Positions 52,706-61,908 of a stretch of 64,000 bases of DNA are shown piece after piece. The stretch is from positions 1 through 64,000 of the forward strand of contig CACITE010000001.1 of assembly GCA_902589505.1 (NCBI GenBank). Reading direction: 5' to 3'. Source of the stretch: an uncultured Pelagibacteraceae bacterium (GTDB lineage: Bacteria; Pseudomonadota; Alphaproteobacteria; Pelagibacterales; Pelagibacteraceae). The first letter of the stretch is position 1. Each line of letters starts with the position of its first letter. Under the pieces are notes generated by a model that saw only the letters and a program-made list of their open reading frames with translations, was not told where the DNA came from and did no database searches. A program made the translations under genes and the position numbers.

Positions 52706-53377
52706 ATGTTTTCAAAAGAACTAAACAAAAAACTAGACGAGTACCATTTACTTAACCATCCTTTTTACAAATCATGGAATGATGGAAAGTTAACAAGAGA
52801 AATAATAAAGGATTATGCTGAGCAATATTATCAACATGTAAAAGCATTTCCTCGTTATATAAGTGCTACTCATTCATTGTGTGAAGATATAGAAAAAAGA
52901 AAAATCTTGCTTGAAAATTTACAAGATGAAGAGAATAAAGATGGAGACCACCCTAAACTTTGGAGAGATTTTGCATTTGCCGTGGGATCTAATAAAGAAA
53001 AAGTTGAATCTGCAAAAGAAGAAAAGTTTACTAGAGAATTAATTGAAAACTTCTTTAAAAATGGCAGAGCAAGTTATGCGGAAGGCTTAGCTTCTCTTTA
53101 TACTTACGAAAGACAAATTCCTGAAATAGCTGAAACTAAAATCAGAGGTTTGAAAAATCATTATGGCGTTACTTCCAAAGAAGGTTTAAAGTTTTTTGAG
53201 GTACACAAAGCTGCAGATGTTTATCATAGACAAGCATGTGAGAAATTACTTGATAGCATGTCAAAAGATGAACAAGAAAAAGCTGAGAAATCAGCTTTAT
53301 CCACGGCCAAATATCTTTGGAATTTTTTAACTGGTATGGCAGTTAAACATAATATTCCAATGCAGGCTGCTGCATAA
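52706..53377 (+). CDS. CADD-type para-aminobenzoate synthase (heme-oxygenase-like diiron protein)
   Basis: Start moved to ATG 52706: GGAGG (52696-52700) then stands 5 bases upstream, giving 223 residues. The metal ligands match chlamydial CADD: Glu75, His82, Glu135, His167, Asp171 and His174 in ENLQDEENKDGDHP, YTYERQ and EVHKAADVYHRQ. Tyr21 (HPFYKSW), Tyr37 and Lys145 align with the Tyr and Lys that CADD consumes to make pABA. The predicted role is pABA supply for folate without PabABC. The alternative is a PqqC/TenA-like oxidase. It is a single-gene unit. Confidence 0.8.
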   Translation: MFSKELNKKLDEYHLLNHPFYKSWNDGKLTREIIKDYAEQYYQHVKAFPRYISATHSLCEDIEKRKILLENLQDEENKDGDHPKLWRDFAFAVGSNKEKVESAKEEKFTRELIENFFKNGRASYAEGLASLYTYERQIPEIAETKIRGLKNHYGVTSKEGLKFFEVHKAADVYHRQACEKLLDSMSKDEQEKAEKSALSTAKYLWNFLTGMAVKHNIPMQAAA

Positions 53378-53404
53378 TCAAATAGGAATTATAAAATATT
53401 AAGA

Positions 53405-53430
53405 TAGACGGTTCGAAAAAGAACCGTCTA
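53405..53430 (+). terminator. Hairpin between the CADD gene and the apr operon
   Basis: TAGACGGTTC pairs perfectly with GAACCGTCTA across a GAAAAA loop (10 bp stem). No U-run follows, but the stem is strong. It separates the CADD gene from the apr genes, whose first start codon lies 30 bases on. Confidence 0.65.
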
Positions 53431-53459
53431 TTAAAAATTATAAGTTAAAAGGAGCTTGT

Positions 53460-54260
53460 TTGATAACAAATAATCCATTTTCAATACTTTCAGAAACAAT
53501 ACCAGCAGTAGCAATGCAAACCTTTGTTATTATAATGGGGTTATTAGTAATCATAGGAACTCTTTTAGATATAATTCACAAAAAAAATGTAAAATATTTT
53601 TTTGAAAATGCAAAGAAAGCTAAAAAATCAGCAAAAAAAATACTTACTACGGGCGAAAAAACTTCAGTAATTATGAAAACAATAGCTAGCGATATTGCAA
53701 CTACATCAGAGTTGGGGGCAGGCAAGAGAAGAGCAGCTCATCTTCTTGGTATGTATGGAACTATTTTATTCTGGATCAGCTCAGTTATAATGATTTTTTG
53801 TTATGCATCACCATCCTCAAATACACCAGTAGCCTGGCCAATCATTTGGCATGTCGGCGCGATAATGACTGTTCTCGGGGGAGCTTGGTTTTGGTTTTTT
53901 TTAAGAGTGGATGTTTATTCAGAAGCACAACCATGGTACAGAATTATTCAAGCAGATTTATTTGTGTTAGCGCTTATTGCAACGTCCTTATTTGGTCTAA
54001 TCTGGTCATTTTTACAATCATTAAATTTAAGCGATAGATGGGATGATAAAGTATTTTTAATTTTGTTTATAACGTCCAACCTAGTTTTATTTGGAGGTGT
54101 GTATTGGTCCAAATTTGCACACATGTTCTATAAACCAGGAGCAGCATTACAAAAAAATCTAGCAGAAGCAGATGGTTCTAGGGATAATTTGCCTCCCCCA
54201 GCAGATGTACCAGAAAAATATGGTATGGGTATTAAACGTGAGGCACCAAAGCACTATTAA
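53460..54260 (+). CDS. aprM: AprM, membrane protein of the adenylylsulfate reductase operon
   Basis: A 266-residue membrane protein with about five hydrophobic helices, directly upstream of aprB and aprA. In SAR11 and some sulfur oxidisers, AprM is proposed to anchor AprBA and pass electrons to quinone. HLLGMYGTILFWISSVIMIF, WHVGAIMTVLGGAWFWFFLRVDVYSEA and KFAHMFYKPGAALQ contain His residues suited to heme. It starts with TTG and a strong Shine-Dalgarno AAGGAG, five bases upstream. Confidence 0.85.
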   Translation: MITNNPFSILSETIPAVAMQTFVIIMGLLVIIGTLLDIIHKKNVKYFFENAKKAKKSAKKILTTGEKTSVIMKTIASDIATTSELGAGKRRAAHLLGMYGTILFWISSVIMIFCYASPSSNTPVAWPIIWHVGAIMTVLGGAWFWFFLRVDVYSEAQPWYRIIQADLFVLALIATSLFGLIWSFLQSLNLSDRWDDKVFLILFITSNLVLFGGVYWSKFAHMFYKPGAALQKNLAEADGSRDNLPPPADVPEKYGMGIKREAPKHY

Positions 54261-54300
54261 TATGATTATTAAATTTGTAGAAAGGATAATATAAATTAAA

Positions 54301-54771
54301 ATGTCAACTTTTGTATACATGACCCGTTGCGATGGATGTGGACACTGTGTTGATATTTGCCCTTCTGATATTATGCACATTGATCAAACTATTAGACGTG
54401 CAAAAAATATTGAACCCAATTTTTGTTGGGAATGTTATTCATGTGTGAAGGCATGTCCAAATCATGCTATTGATGTTCGTGGATATGCAGATTTTGCTCC
54501 AATGGGTCATAGTGTTAGAGTTAGAAGAGAAGAGGAAAAGGGCACTATATCTTGGAAAATTAAATTTAGAAATGGAACTGAAAAAGATTTTGTTTCACCG
54601 ATAACAACAAAACCATGGGGAAAATTTATTCCAAAACTTTCTGAAGTTGATAAACCAAATCAAGGAGAAATTAAATCTCAAATTCTTTATTCTGAACCTG
54701 AAGGTCTAAATACAAAAAAAGAATTACCTACAATAGATAAAAAATCATTTAAAAAAGGCGTTTACTACTAA
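54301..54771 (+). CDS. aprB: Adenylylsulfate reductase beta subunit
   Basis: A 156-residue iron-sulfur subunit with two 4Fe-4S clusters. MTRCDGCGHCVDICPSDIM holds the first cysteine set and CWECYSCVKACPNHAIDVRGYADFAP the second, the invariant AprB arrangement. It accepts electrons from the FAD of AprA. In this oxidising context AprBA turns sulfite and AMP into APS. Its stop overlaps aprA by one base. Confidence 0.96.
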   Translation: MSTFVYMTRCDGCGHCVDICPSDIMHIDQTIRRAKNIEPNFCWECYSCVKACPNHAIDVRGYADFAPMGHSVRVRREEEKGTISWKIKFRNGTEKDFVSPITTKPWGKFIPKLSEVDKPNQGEIKSQILYSEPEGLNTKKELPTIDKKSFKKGVYY

Positions 54772-56630
54772 TGGCAAAACATAAAACTCATCACGAAGAG
54801 TGTGATATACTTGTTGTTGGTGGAGGAATGGCTGGTACAGGAGCAGCGTTTGAAGCCAGACATTGGGGAAGAGATTTAAAAATTATTTGTGTAGAAAAAG
54901 CAAACATTGATCGAAGTGGAGCGGTTGCTCAAGGCCTTTATGCTATTAACTGCTACATGGGCATGCAATGGAATGAAAATCAACCCGAAGATCATGTTCG
55001 TTATGCCCGTAATGATTTAATGGGATTAGTAAGAGAAGATCTTGGTTATGATATGGCCCGTCATGTGGATTCTACAGTCCATATGTTTGATGAATGGGGT
55101 TTACCTATGATGAAGAACCCAAAAACTGGACGTTATCAAAGGGAAGGTAAATGGCAAATAATGATTCACGGAGAAAGCTACAAACCCATAGTAGCTGAAG
55201 CAGCAAAAAAATCTGCTGACAAAATTTATAATCGAATAATGATTACACATCTTTTGATGGATGAAAATGAAGAAAATAGAGTTGGTGGAGCAGTAGGATT
55301 TAATATGCGTACGGGCGATTATCATGTTTTTCGTGCTAAAACCGTAATTGTAGCAGCAGGCGGCGCTTCACATATTTTTAAACCCAGAGCAGTAGGTGAA
55401 GGCATGGGAAGAACTTGGTATGCCCCCTGGAGCAATGGTTCTGCATATGCGTTACCAATTGCTGCTGGTGCAAAAATGACTCAAATGGAAAATAGAATTG
55501 TTTTATGTAGATTTAAAGATGGATATGGACCTGTGGGTGCTTATTTTTTACATTTAAAAACTTACACACAAAATGCAAACGGTGAGAATTATGAAAAAAA
55601 ATGGTATGAGCAAACAAAAAAATTAGTAGGAGAATACATTGATCATCATCCAACACCAACATGTCTACGTAATCATGCTTTTGTTCAAGAAGTTATGGCT
55701 GGTGGCGGACCAATTCAAATGGTCACAAAAGAAGCTTTCCAAGATCCACACCTAGAAACAGTCGGTTGGGAAAATTTTCTTGGCATGACAGTCGGTCAAG
55801 CAGTTGTATGGGCATCTCAGAATATAGATCCCAAATATACAAATCCTGAACTGACAACTTCTGAGCCATATGTAATGGGTTCTCATGCAACGTGTTCAGG
55901 AGCTTGGGTAAGCGGACCAGAAGATATCTCTCCACCTGAATATTTTTGGGGATATAATAGAATGATGACAATCCAAGGTCTTTTTGGTGCCGGAGACACA
56001 GTTGGTGGTAGTGCACATAAATTTTCTTCAGGATCTTTTACGGAAGGTCGCCTAGCTGCAAAAGCTGCTGCTAAATACATAGAAGATCAAAAAGCAAAAA
56101 ATATTAAAGTTAGTGAAGAGCAATGCGAAAATTTTAAAAAAATTATATATAAACCTTTAGAAAATTATACGGTTGGAAGAAATGAGATTACTGGTGGAAC
56201 AGTTTCACCAAGCTATTTTTCCCCAATCCAAGGTCTTCAACGTTTGCAAAAAATTATGGATGAGTATGTGGGTGGTATTTCTGTAAATTATATGACTAAC
56301 GAAAATTTACTTAAAAAAGGTTTAGAATTATTACAATGGTTGCAAGAAGATTTGGAACATGTTGGTGCCGAAGATTACCATCAGCTAATGCGAGCTTGGG
56401 AATTAAAACATCGTGCAATAACTTCACAATGTGTAACGGAACATACTCTATTTCGTAAAGAAACACGTTGGCCTGGATATTACTATCGAGGCGATCATAT
56501 GAAATTAGACGATAAAAATTGGCACTGCTTAACTGTGTCACGTCGAGATCCTAAAACTGGAAAGTTTACGATGGAAAAAATGCCTGTTTACCATATAATT
56601 GGCGACGAAGAGAAAAAGAAAGCTTCATAA
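54771..56630 (+). CDS. aprA: Adenylylsulfate reductase alpha subunit
   Basis: A 619-residue FAD protein. The FAD motif is LVVGGGMAGTGAAFEARHWG (about residues 16-35). GAVAQGLYAINCYMG, RIVLCRFKDGYGPVGAYFL and SHATCSGAWV are AprA-specific active-site segments, and the HELTR-like C-terminal half (HRAITSQCVTEHTLF) follows. In SAR11 the enzyme is thought to oxidise sulfite released from sulfonates such as taurine. The xsc and suyAB genes downstream supply that sulfite. Confidence 0.96.
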   Translation: MAKHKTHHEECDILVVGGGMAGTGAAFEARHWGRDLKIICVEKANIDRSGAVAQGLYAINCYMGMQWNENQPEDHVRYARNDLMGLVREDLGYDMARHVDSTVHMFDEWGLPMMKNPKTGRYQREGKWQIMIHGESYKPIVAEAAKKSADKIYNRIMITHLLMDENEENRVGGAVGFNMRTGDYHVFRAKTVIVAAGGASHIFKPRAVGEGMGRTWYAPWSNGSAYALPIAAGAKMTQMENRIVLCRFKDGYGPVGAYFLHLKTYTQNANGENYEKKWYEQTKKLVGEYIDHHPTPTCLRNHAFVQEVMAGGGPIQMVTKEAFQDPHLETVGWENFLGMTVGQAVVWASQNIDPKYTNPELTTSEPYVMGSHATCSGAWVSGPEDISPPEYFWGYNRMMTIQGLFGAGDTVGGSAHKFSSGSFTEGRLAAKAAAKYIEDQKAKNIKVSEEQCENFKKIIYKPLENYTVGRNEITGGTVSPSYFSPIQGLQRLQKIMDEYVGGISVNYMTNENLLKKGLELLQWLQEDLEHVGAEDYHQLMRAWELKHRAITSQCVTEHTLFRKETRWPGYYYRGDHMKLDDKNWHCLTVSRRDPKTGKFTMEKMPVYHIIGDEEKKKAS

Positions 56631-56647
56631 TTTTATAAACTCAACTA

Positions 56648-56998
56648 ATGAGTCTTCTAGATAAAAAGGACGAAGAAATATTCAAAATTGCTGAACCTAT
56701 CTGGGATAACCTTGTAAAATCTTCTAACGGTAAGGACTACGGAGGTTTTACCAAAGATTTTTCATCACAAATGTTATATGGAGCAAGCGAAGTAGAATTA
56801 GGAAAACAGTGGGCAGGTAATAAATTATTGACGAATTTATCTAGTCAGAAAGAATTTTTAGGATGTTTAAGAAGAAATGATTATGTTACTGTGCTTTTAA
56901 AACAAAAAAGTGAAAAAATTCCAGGTGATTTTTTAGGACGTTTAGTATTAGGAATTGAAGACGGTCAGATCAAGGTGTTTGGTGCAACGATATTTTAA
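56648..56998 (+). CDS. Small protein of the apr operon, unknown function
   Basis: A 116-residue soluble protein between aprA and a cytochrome c gene. It has no recognised domain; LYGASEVELGKQWAGNKLL and CLRRNDYVTVLLKQKSEKIPGDFLGRLVLGIEDGQIKVFGATI suggest a compact alpha/beta fold, with a nitrogenase-iron-binding-like or sulfur-relay role purely speculative. It overlaps the cytochrome gene by 17 bases, so it is part of the operon. Confidence 0.7.
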   Translation: MSLLDKKDEEIFKIAEPIWDNLVKSSNGKDYGGFTKDFSSQMLYGASEVELGKQWAGNKLLTNLSSQKEFLGCLRRNDYVTVLLKQKSEKIPGDFLGRLVLGIEDGQIKVFGATIF

Positions 56999-57293
56999 AT
57001 TATTGATAGTTTTGTTTATTTGTAAAACAAATTTAACTTTTGCTGATCCAAAATTAAAATTGGGACTTGAAGTGTATAATGATAAAGCCCAATGTGGAGT
57101 TTGCCACACTTTAAAAGCTGCTAATTCCACAGGGGATATTGGTCCAAATCTTGATCAATTAAAACCTTCTATGGCAAAAATTTTATATGCAGTAAAAAAT
57201 GGGATAGGTGTAATGCAATCATGGGAAGGTGTTTTAACTGAAGAAGAAATTGAAGCTGTAGCTTATTATGTTTTTAATACCACAAATAAATAA
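56982..57293 (+). CDS. c-type cytochrome of the apr operon
   Basis: A 103-residue exported monoheme cytochrome. GTG 56982 is preferred: the track start 56955 lies within the upstream gene, and AAGGTG precedes the GTG. The signal peptide (VQRYFKLLIVLFICKTNLTFA) leads to heme site CGVCH near residue 36, GDIGPNLDQL, and Met ligand candidates in IGVMQSW. This SorB/SoxX-like small cytochrome could receive electrons from sulfite oxidation by Apr or an unlinked enzyme. Confidence 0.82.
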   Translation: MQRYFKLLIVLFICKTNLTFADPKLKLGLEVYNDKAQCGVCHTLKAANSTGDIGPNLDQLKPSMAKILYAVKNGIGVMQSWEGVLTEEEIEAVAYYVFNTTNK

Positions 57294-58211
57294 TTAATTT
57301 TTTAGTTTTGCTATCTCACTTATATGAGATGGAAATGTTTCACAACATCCTCCTAAAATTGTAGCCCCTTTATTAATCATATTTTTAGAAAATTCTAAAA
57401 ACCTTTTTCCTGTGTAATCATGTCTTGTTCCCATGGTTTCAACAGGATTGGCTCCAATTTTATCTGCAGGTGATGCAAATTTGTGAACCGGGACAGGCTC
57501 TTCTTCCTTCCAAAGGTTAGCTTTATAACCAAATGGGATTTTTAAATTCTTCATTTCACTGACCGTGTTTTCTATAATTTCAGGTGATACACATGCCAAA
57601 ATTATACCTAGCAGACTATTGCTTTTACATTTTTTAACTACTTCACCTATGCTTTCACCAGATGGAAGTTTGCCATTTTTCTTAATATGTATTCCAATAA
57701 GTACTGGTAAATTAAAATTTTCTGTCACATTAAGTGCTATTTCACATTCCTTGCTTCCGCACATAACATCCAAATAAAAAAAATCAACAAAAGGTTTTAT
57801 TAATTTAGCTTGATCATAAAATCCTTTTTCGATTATTTTTATATCTCTTGGATCTAATACGTAAGTATCATTCTGGGCAGGTAAACTTCCTGCAATTAAA
57901 ATATTTTTTTTTGAAATTTCTTTAGCTTTTACAGCAAGTTCTCCAGCTTTTTCATTAGCATAATCAAAAAGATTTTCTACATTATTTTGTTTCATCCTAA
58001 TTCTTCTACCAGCAAAGTTATTTGTTACAATTACATCAGCACCAGATTTGATAAAATCTAGGTGTGAATCGATTACCATTTGGTGATATTTTTTATCTAT
58101 TAATGCTGTGCCAGACCAAAGGCTTCCTTTAGGTTTTAAACCTTTTGAAAGAATTAGTTGGCCCATGCCGCCATCCAAAATTCTTATCTTTGAAAAATAA
58201 TCTATATTCAT
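57294..58211 (-). CDS. Homocysteine S-methyltransferase family protein
   Basis: A 305-residue TIM-barrel methyltransferase of the MmuM/BhmT family. Zinc ligands are the Cys of LACVSPE (near residue 203) and the Cys pair of LGGCCETFPSHI near the C-terminus. The methyl donor is unknown; S-methylmethionine and dimethylsulfonium compounds are known donors for the family. It overlaps the HIT gene by 4 bases. A second enzyme of the family, bhmT, occurs at 6355. Confidence 0.82.
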   Translation of the reverse strand: MNIDYFSKIRILDGGMGQLILSKGLKPKGSLWSGTALIDKKYHQMVIDSHLDFIKSGADVIVTNNFAGRRIRMKQNNVENLFDYANEKAGELAVKAKEISKKNILIAGSLPAQNDTYVLDPRDIKIIEKGFYDQAKLIKPFVDFFYLDVMCGSKECEIALNVTENFNLPVLIGIHIKKNGKLPSGESIGEVVKKCKSNSLLGIILACVSPEIIENTVSEMKNLKIPFGYKANLWKEEEPVPVHKFASPADKIGANPVETMGTRHDYTGKRFLEFSKNMINKGATILGGCCETFPSHISEIAKLKN

Positions 58212-58600
58212 CTGCTATATTTTTGTTTAGATGGTATCACGCCTCTAACACCACCTCTAGGATTTTCAATATCTCCTTTTCTTCTTGGAATTAAATGAAT
58301 ATGACAATGCATAATAGATTGTCCAGCTTCTACACCAGCGTTCACACCAACGTTAAAAGCAGTAATTTTTTTATCCAAGTTCATTAATGATAATTTTTCT
58401 TTTTTTAAGATTTTAAATAAATCTTCAAACTCATTATCATGTAAATCAAAAAAATTAGAAACATGTCTATGCGGAATAATTAATGTATGAAATTTTGTGA
58501 CTGGATAGCTATCTCTAACAACATATATCAAACTGCTAGAAAAAATAATTTTTTGTTTTTTTTTATTACAAAAAAGACATTGCTCTGCCTGTCTTGACAT
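58208..58600 (-). CDS. HIT family nucleotide hydrolase/transferase
   Basis: A 130-residue histidine-triad protein. The catalytic HCHIHLIPRR triad is at about residues 97-106 and an N-terminal CLFCNKK gives a zinc-like pair. HIT proteins cleave nucleotide phosphoramidates and AMP derivatives, and some act on adenylylsulfate, notable beside the apr genes. It overlaps the neighbours by 1 and 4 bases. Confidence 0.88.
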   Translation of the reverse strand: MSRQAEQCLFCNKKKQKIIFSSSLIYVVRDSYPVTKFHTLIIPHRHVSNFFDLHDNEFEDLFKILKKEKLSLMNLDKKITAFNVGVNAGVEAGQSIMHCHIHLIPRRKGDIENPRGGVRGVIPSKQKYSR

Positions 58601-59769
58601 TAAGCACTTCTGTAAAGTTTTGTTATAATAAATTCTCTATGGCCCAATGCTTCGGCGCAAGTTAAGCGTCCATTGGCAGTTTTAATAGTTACATCGATTA
58701 AAGCATTTCCAGCTTGGTCTAAATTCATTTCTCTTTTTAATATTTTTGAAACATCTAAATCAATATGTTCACTCATAGTAGCAACAGTTTTTGGATTTGC
58801 GGTTAATTTTACAACTGGCTCTATTGCGTTACCAATAATATTTCCTTGCCCAGTAGGAAATAAGTGTACTGTGTATCCAGCCGCAGCTTGTAAAGTTAGA
58901 CATTCGCCTGCTGCAGATGAAGTGTCCATAAAATATAAACCTCCACCTTTTTTAGGTTCCTCTGCGGGTTTAAGCACATCAACAAACTTAATTTTTTTTC
59001 CAATTTTCTGAAGATTTCCAAAAGCTTTTTCTTCGATAGTTGTAAGGCCTCCCGCAATGTTTCCTGCTGTAGGCTGGCTTTCAGAAAGATCGTTAGTAGC
59101 ATTTTCTAAAATAAAATCATTGTACGCGCTCCAAGTAGACATAAATTTTTTTGAAATCTGATCATTTTTGCCTCTCGATGCACATACTTTTTCTGCACCA
59201 GTTAGTTCTGAAGTTTCTCCAAAACATAAATTAACTCCTAGTGGTTCTAATTTATCCATTAAGTTCCCAACAGCAGGGTTAGAAGCCAAACCTGATGTTG
59301 TGTCAGATTCACCACACTTAACTGATATCCACAAATCACTCAAAGGACATTCCACTCTTTGTTTTTCACTTGCCCACTGAACAAACTCTTGTGCTTTTTT
59401 AGAAGCTTTCATTGTAGTTGTTATATCTCCATGACCTTCTATACTAAAACCTTCTACTGGTTTTCCAGTTTTAGCAATTGAATCAACCACTCTTTTTGTC
59501 CATTTAGGTTCTATCCCAATTACAATTACAGCAGCAACATTTGGGTTTTTGCCAGTGCCAATTATTGTTCTAAAAAATAATTCTAAATCTTCTCCAAATT
59601 GCAATCTTCCGTATGAATGAGGGATAGCTAAAGTTCCATTTATATTTTTGCCAACTGCTTCTGCGCAGGCATTTGAAATATCATCAACTGGTAAAATAAC
59701 TACATAATTTCTAACACCAACTCTTCCATTTTCGCGTTTGTAACCCATAAATGTTTTTGGAATTTTCAT
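58600..59769 (-). CDS. suyB: UxaA-family dehydratase large subunit, probable sulfolactate sulfo-lyase beta (SuyB)
   Basis: A 389-residue large subunit of the altronate/galactarate dehydratase family. [21 protein letters not shown] is the family N-terminus; [19 protein letters not shown] is the metal-site region. With the 95-residue SAF subunit next door and xsc following divergently, (2R)-sulfolactate sulfo-lyase is more likely than sugar-acid dehydratase. The lyase would split sulfolactate into pyruvate and sulfite. A sugar-acid function remains possible. Confidence 0.75.
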   Translation of the reverse strand: MKIPKTFMGYKRENGRVGVRNYVVILPVDDISNACAEAVGKNINGTLAIPHSYGRLQFGEDLELFFRTIIGTGKNPNVAAVIVIGIEPKWTKRVVDSIAKTGKPVEGFSIEGHGDITTTMKASKKAQEFVQWASEKQRVECPLSDLWISVKCGESDTTSGLASNPAVGNLMDKLEPLGVNLCFGETSELTGAEKVCASRGKNDQISKKFMSTWSAYNDFILENATNDLSESQPTAGNIAGGLTTIEEKAFGNLQKIGKKIKFVDVLKPAEEPKKGGGLYFMDTSSAAGECLTLQAAAGYTVHLFPTGQGNIIGNAIEPVVKLTANPKTVATMSEHIDLDVSKILKREMNLDQAGNALIDVTIKTANGRLTCAEALGHREFIITKLYRSA

Positions 59770-59775
59770 ATTAAG

Positions 59776-60063
59776 CTACCACTTTTTGGTTTTAACATTG
59801 TGAACATGAACATGATCACCTTTTTTTATAGAAGCAACTACTTTTCCTATATCATGACCATATTTTAATATGGTATCGCCTACTTTAAAATCTTTGAGAG
59901 CAATTTTGTGACCTAATGGAATTTCATTTATGCATTTTATTTTAACTGTTTTGTCATTTTCCATTATCCAACCAACACATTCCTGATTTTTTGAAGTTTT
60001 ATCAATAACAACGACGGCCACGTTGTCTTTTTCTTCATGTATTATTAAATCTGTTTGTGACAT
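59776..60063 (-). CDS. suyA: UxaA-family small subunit (SAF domain), probable SuyA
   Basis: A 95-residue SAF-domain subunit matching UxaA/SuyA small subunits. IPLGHKIALKDFKVGDTILKYGHDIGKVVA is the family core and GDHVHVHNV the conserved His region likely to bind metal. It is 6 bases upstream of the large-subunit gene, making a two-subunit lyase. It is divergent from xsc across 59 bases, so the two promoters are back to back. Confidence 0.78.
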   Translation of the reverse strand: MSQTDLIIHEEKDNVAVVVIDKTSKNQECVGWIMENDKTVKIKCINEIPLGHKIALKDFKVGDTILKYGHDIGKVVASIKKGDHVHVHNVKTKKW

Positions 60064-60122
60064 TTTCCTACTGGATATAGCCTTAAAATTGATATATTTA
60101 AAGTAATTTTTAGGTATTTATC

Positions 60123-61895
60123 ATGACTAAAATGACAACAGAAGAAGCTTTTGTAAAAGTTCTACAGATGCATGGCATAGAACATTCATTTGGAATTATA
60201 GGTTCAGCCTTTATGCCTATTTCAGATCTTTTTCCAAAAGCAGGTATTACTTTTTGGGATGTTGCCCATGAATCAAACGGCGGATTAATTGCTGATGGGT
60301 ATACACGTTCAACTGGAAAAATTGCAATGTGCATTGCTCAAAATGGACCTGGAATTACTGGTTTAGTGACTCCAATCAAAACAGCATATTGGAATCATAC
60401 TCCAATGCTTCTAGTGACTCCACAAGCAGCAAATAAGACAATGGGCCAAGGAGGTTTTCAAGAAGTAGAACAAATGAATTTATTTAAAGACATGGTTTGC
60501 TATCAGGAGGAAGTTCGTGACCCATCAAGAATGGCTGAAGTTTTAAATCGTGTTATTGAAAAAGCTATTAGAGGCTCCGCTCCAGCACAAATAAATGTGC
60601 CAAGAGACTACTGGACGCAAGTAATTGATATTGAACTACCACCAATCGTAAGATTAGAGAGGCAAGCGGGAGGGCAAAGCGCTATTAATGAAGCAGCAAA
60701 TTTATTGTCAAAGGCAAAATTTCCTGTAATTTTATCTGGTGCAGGAGTCGTGATAGGCGATGCCATTGAAGATTGCAAAAAGTTAGCGGAAAAGCTTGAT
60801 GCTCCTGTTTGTTCAGGCTATCAACATAATGACAGTTTTCCAGGAAGCCATCCATTGGCTGTTGGTCCTTTGGGTTATAATGGATCTAAAGCTGCTATGC
60901 AATTAATTGCGAAAGCAGACGTTGTGTTAGCATTAGGAACTCGGTTAAATCCATTCTCAACATTACCAGGATATGGAATAGATTACTGGCCAAAGAAAGC
61001 GAGTATTATACAGGTTGATATGAATTCAGATAGAATAGGTTTGACAAAAAAAGTTACAGTTGGAATTTGTGGAGATGCAAAACTAGTATCTCAGCAATTG
61101 TTATCTAAACTTTCAACAACAGCAGGAAACTTTGAAAGAGAGAAAAGAAAAGCGTTGATACACCAAACTAAATCTGCGTGGTTACAGACACTTACTAGCT
61201 TGGATCACGAAGAAGATGATCCAGGAACAACATGGAATAAGGATGCACGCAAAAGAGATAAAGAAAGAATGTCACCTCGTATGGCATGGAGAGCAATTCA
61301 GGCCGGACTTCCTTCAGATGCAATTATTTCAAGTGACATAGGAAATAATTGTGCTATTGGAAACGCTTATCCAACTTTTGAAAAAGGAAGAAAATATTTA
61401 GCACCAGGGCTTTTTGGACCATGCGGTTACGGGTTTCCTGCGATACTTGGAGCAAAAATAGGGTGTCCTGATGTACCCGTAATAGGTTTTGCAGGCGATG
61501 GTGCTTTTGGCATTAGCATGAGCGAAATGAGCTCTTGCAATAGAAAAGAATGGCCATCAATTACAATGGTAATTTTTAGAAATTATCAGTGGGGAGCAGA
61601 GAAAAGAAATTCAATACTTTGGTTTAATGATAATTTTGTAGGTACAGAATTAGATCCAGATTTAAGTTATGCAAAAGTTGCTGAAGGATGTGGACTAAAA
61701 GGTGTTCAAGTTAAAACTCAAGAAGAATTAACTAAAACGTTAAAAAAATCGTGCGAAGACCAAAAAAAAGGAATTACAACTTTCATAGAAGTAATTTTAA
61801 ATCAAGAACTTGGAGAACCGTTCAGAAGAGATGCTATGAAAAAACCAGTTAAGGTAGCAGGAATTAATTTAAAAGATATGCGTCCTCAAAAATAA
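60123..61895 (+). CDS. xsc: Sulfoacetaldehyde acetyltransferase
   Basis: A 590-residue TPP enzyme that converts sulfoacetaldehyde and phosphate to acetyl phosphate and sulfite. MTTEEAFVKVLQMHGIEHSFGIIGSAFMPISDLFPKAG is nearly the Xsc consensus N-terminus (catalytic Glu in HESNGGL), followed by TPQAANKTMGQGGFQEVEQM. The TPP-metal motif is GDGAFGISMSEMSSCNRKEWP. It links taurine or isethionate breakdown to acetyl-CoA and sulfite, feeding the apr genes nearby. SuyAB is divergently transcribed. Confidence 0.93.
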   Translation: MTKMTTEEAFVKVLQMHGIEHSFGIIGSAFMPISDLFPKAGITFWDVAHESNGGLIADGYTRSTGKIAMCIAQNGPGITGLVTPIKTAYWNHTPMLLVTPQAANKTMGQGGFQEVEQMNLFKDMVCYQEEVRDPSRMAEVLNRVIEKAIRGSAPAQINVPRDYWTQVIDIELPPIVRLERQAGGQSAINEAANLLSKAKFPVILSGAGVVIGDAIEDCKKLAEKLDAPVCSGYQHNDSFPGSHPLAVGPLGYNGSKAAMQLIAKADVVLALGTRLNPFSTLPGYGIDYWPKKASIIQVDMNSDRIGLTKKVTVGICGDAKLVSQQLLSKLSTTAGNFEREKRKALIHQTKSAWLQTLTSLDHEEDDPGTTWNKDARKRDKERMSPRMAWRAIQAGLPSDAIISSDIGNNCAIGNAYPTFEKGRKYLAPGLFGPCGYGFPAILGAKIGCPDVPVIGFAGDGAFGISMSEMSSCNRKEWPSITMVIFRNYQWGAEKRNSILWFNDNFVGTELDPDLSYAKVAEGCGLKGVQVKTQEELTKTLKKSCEDQKKGITTFIEVILNQELGEPFRRDAMKKPVKVAGINLKDMRPQK

Positions 61896-61908
61896 CTAAT
61901 TTTAATGC

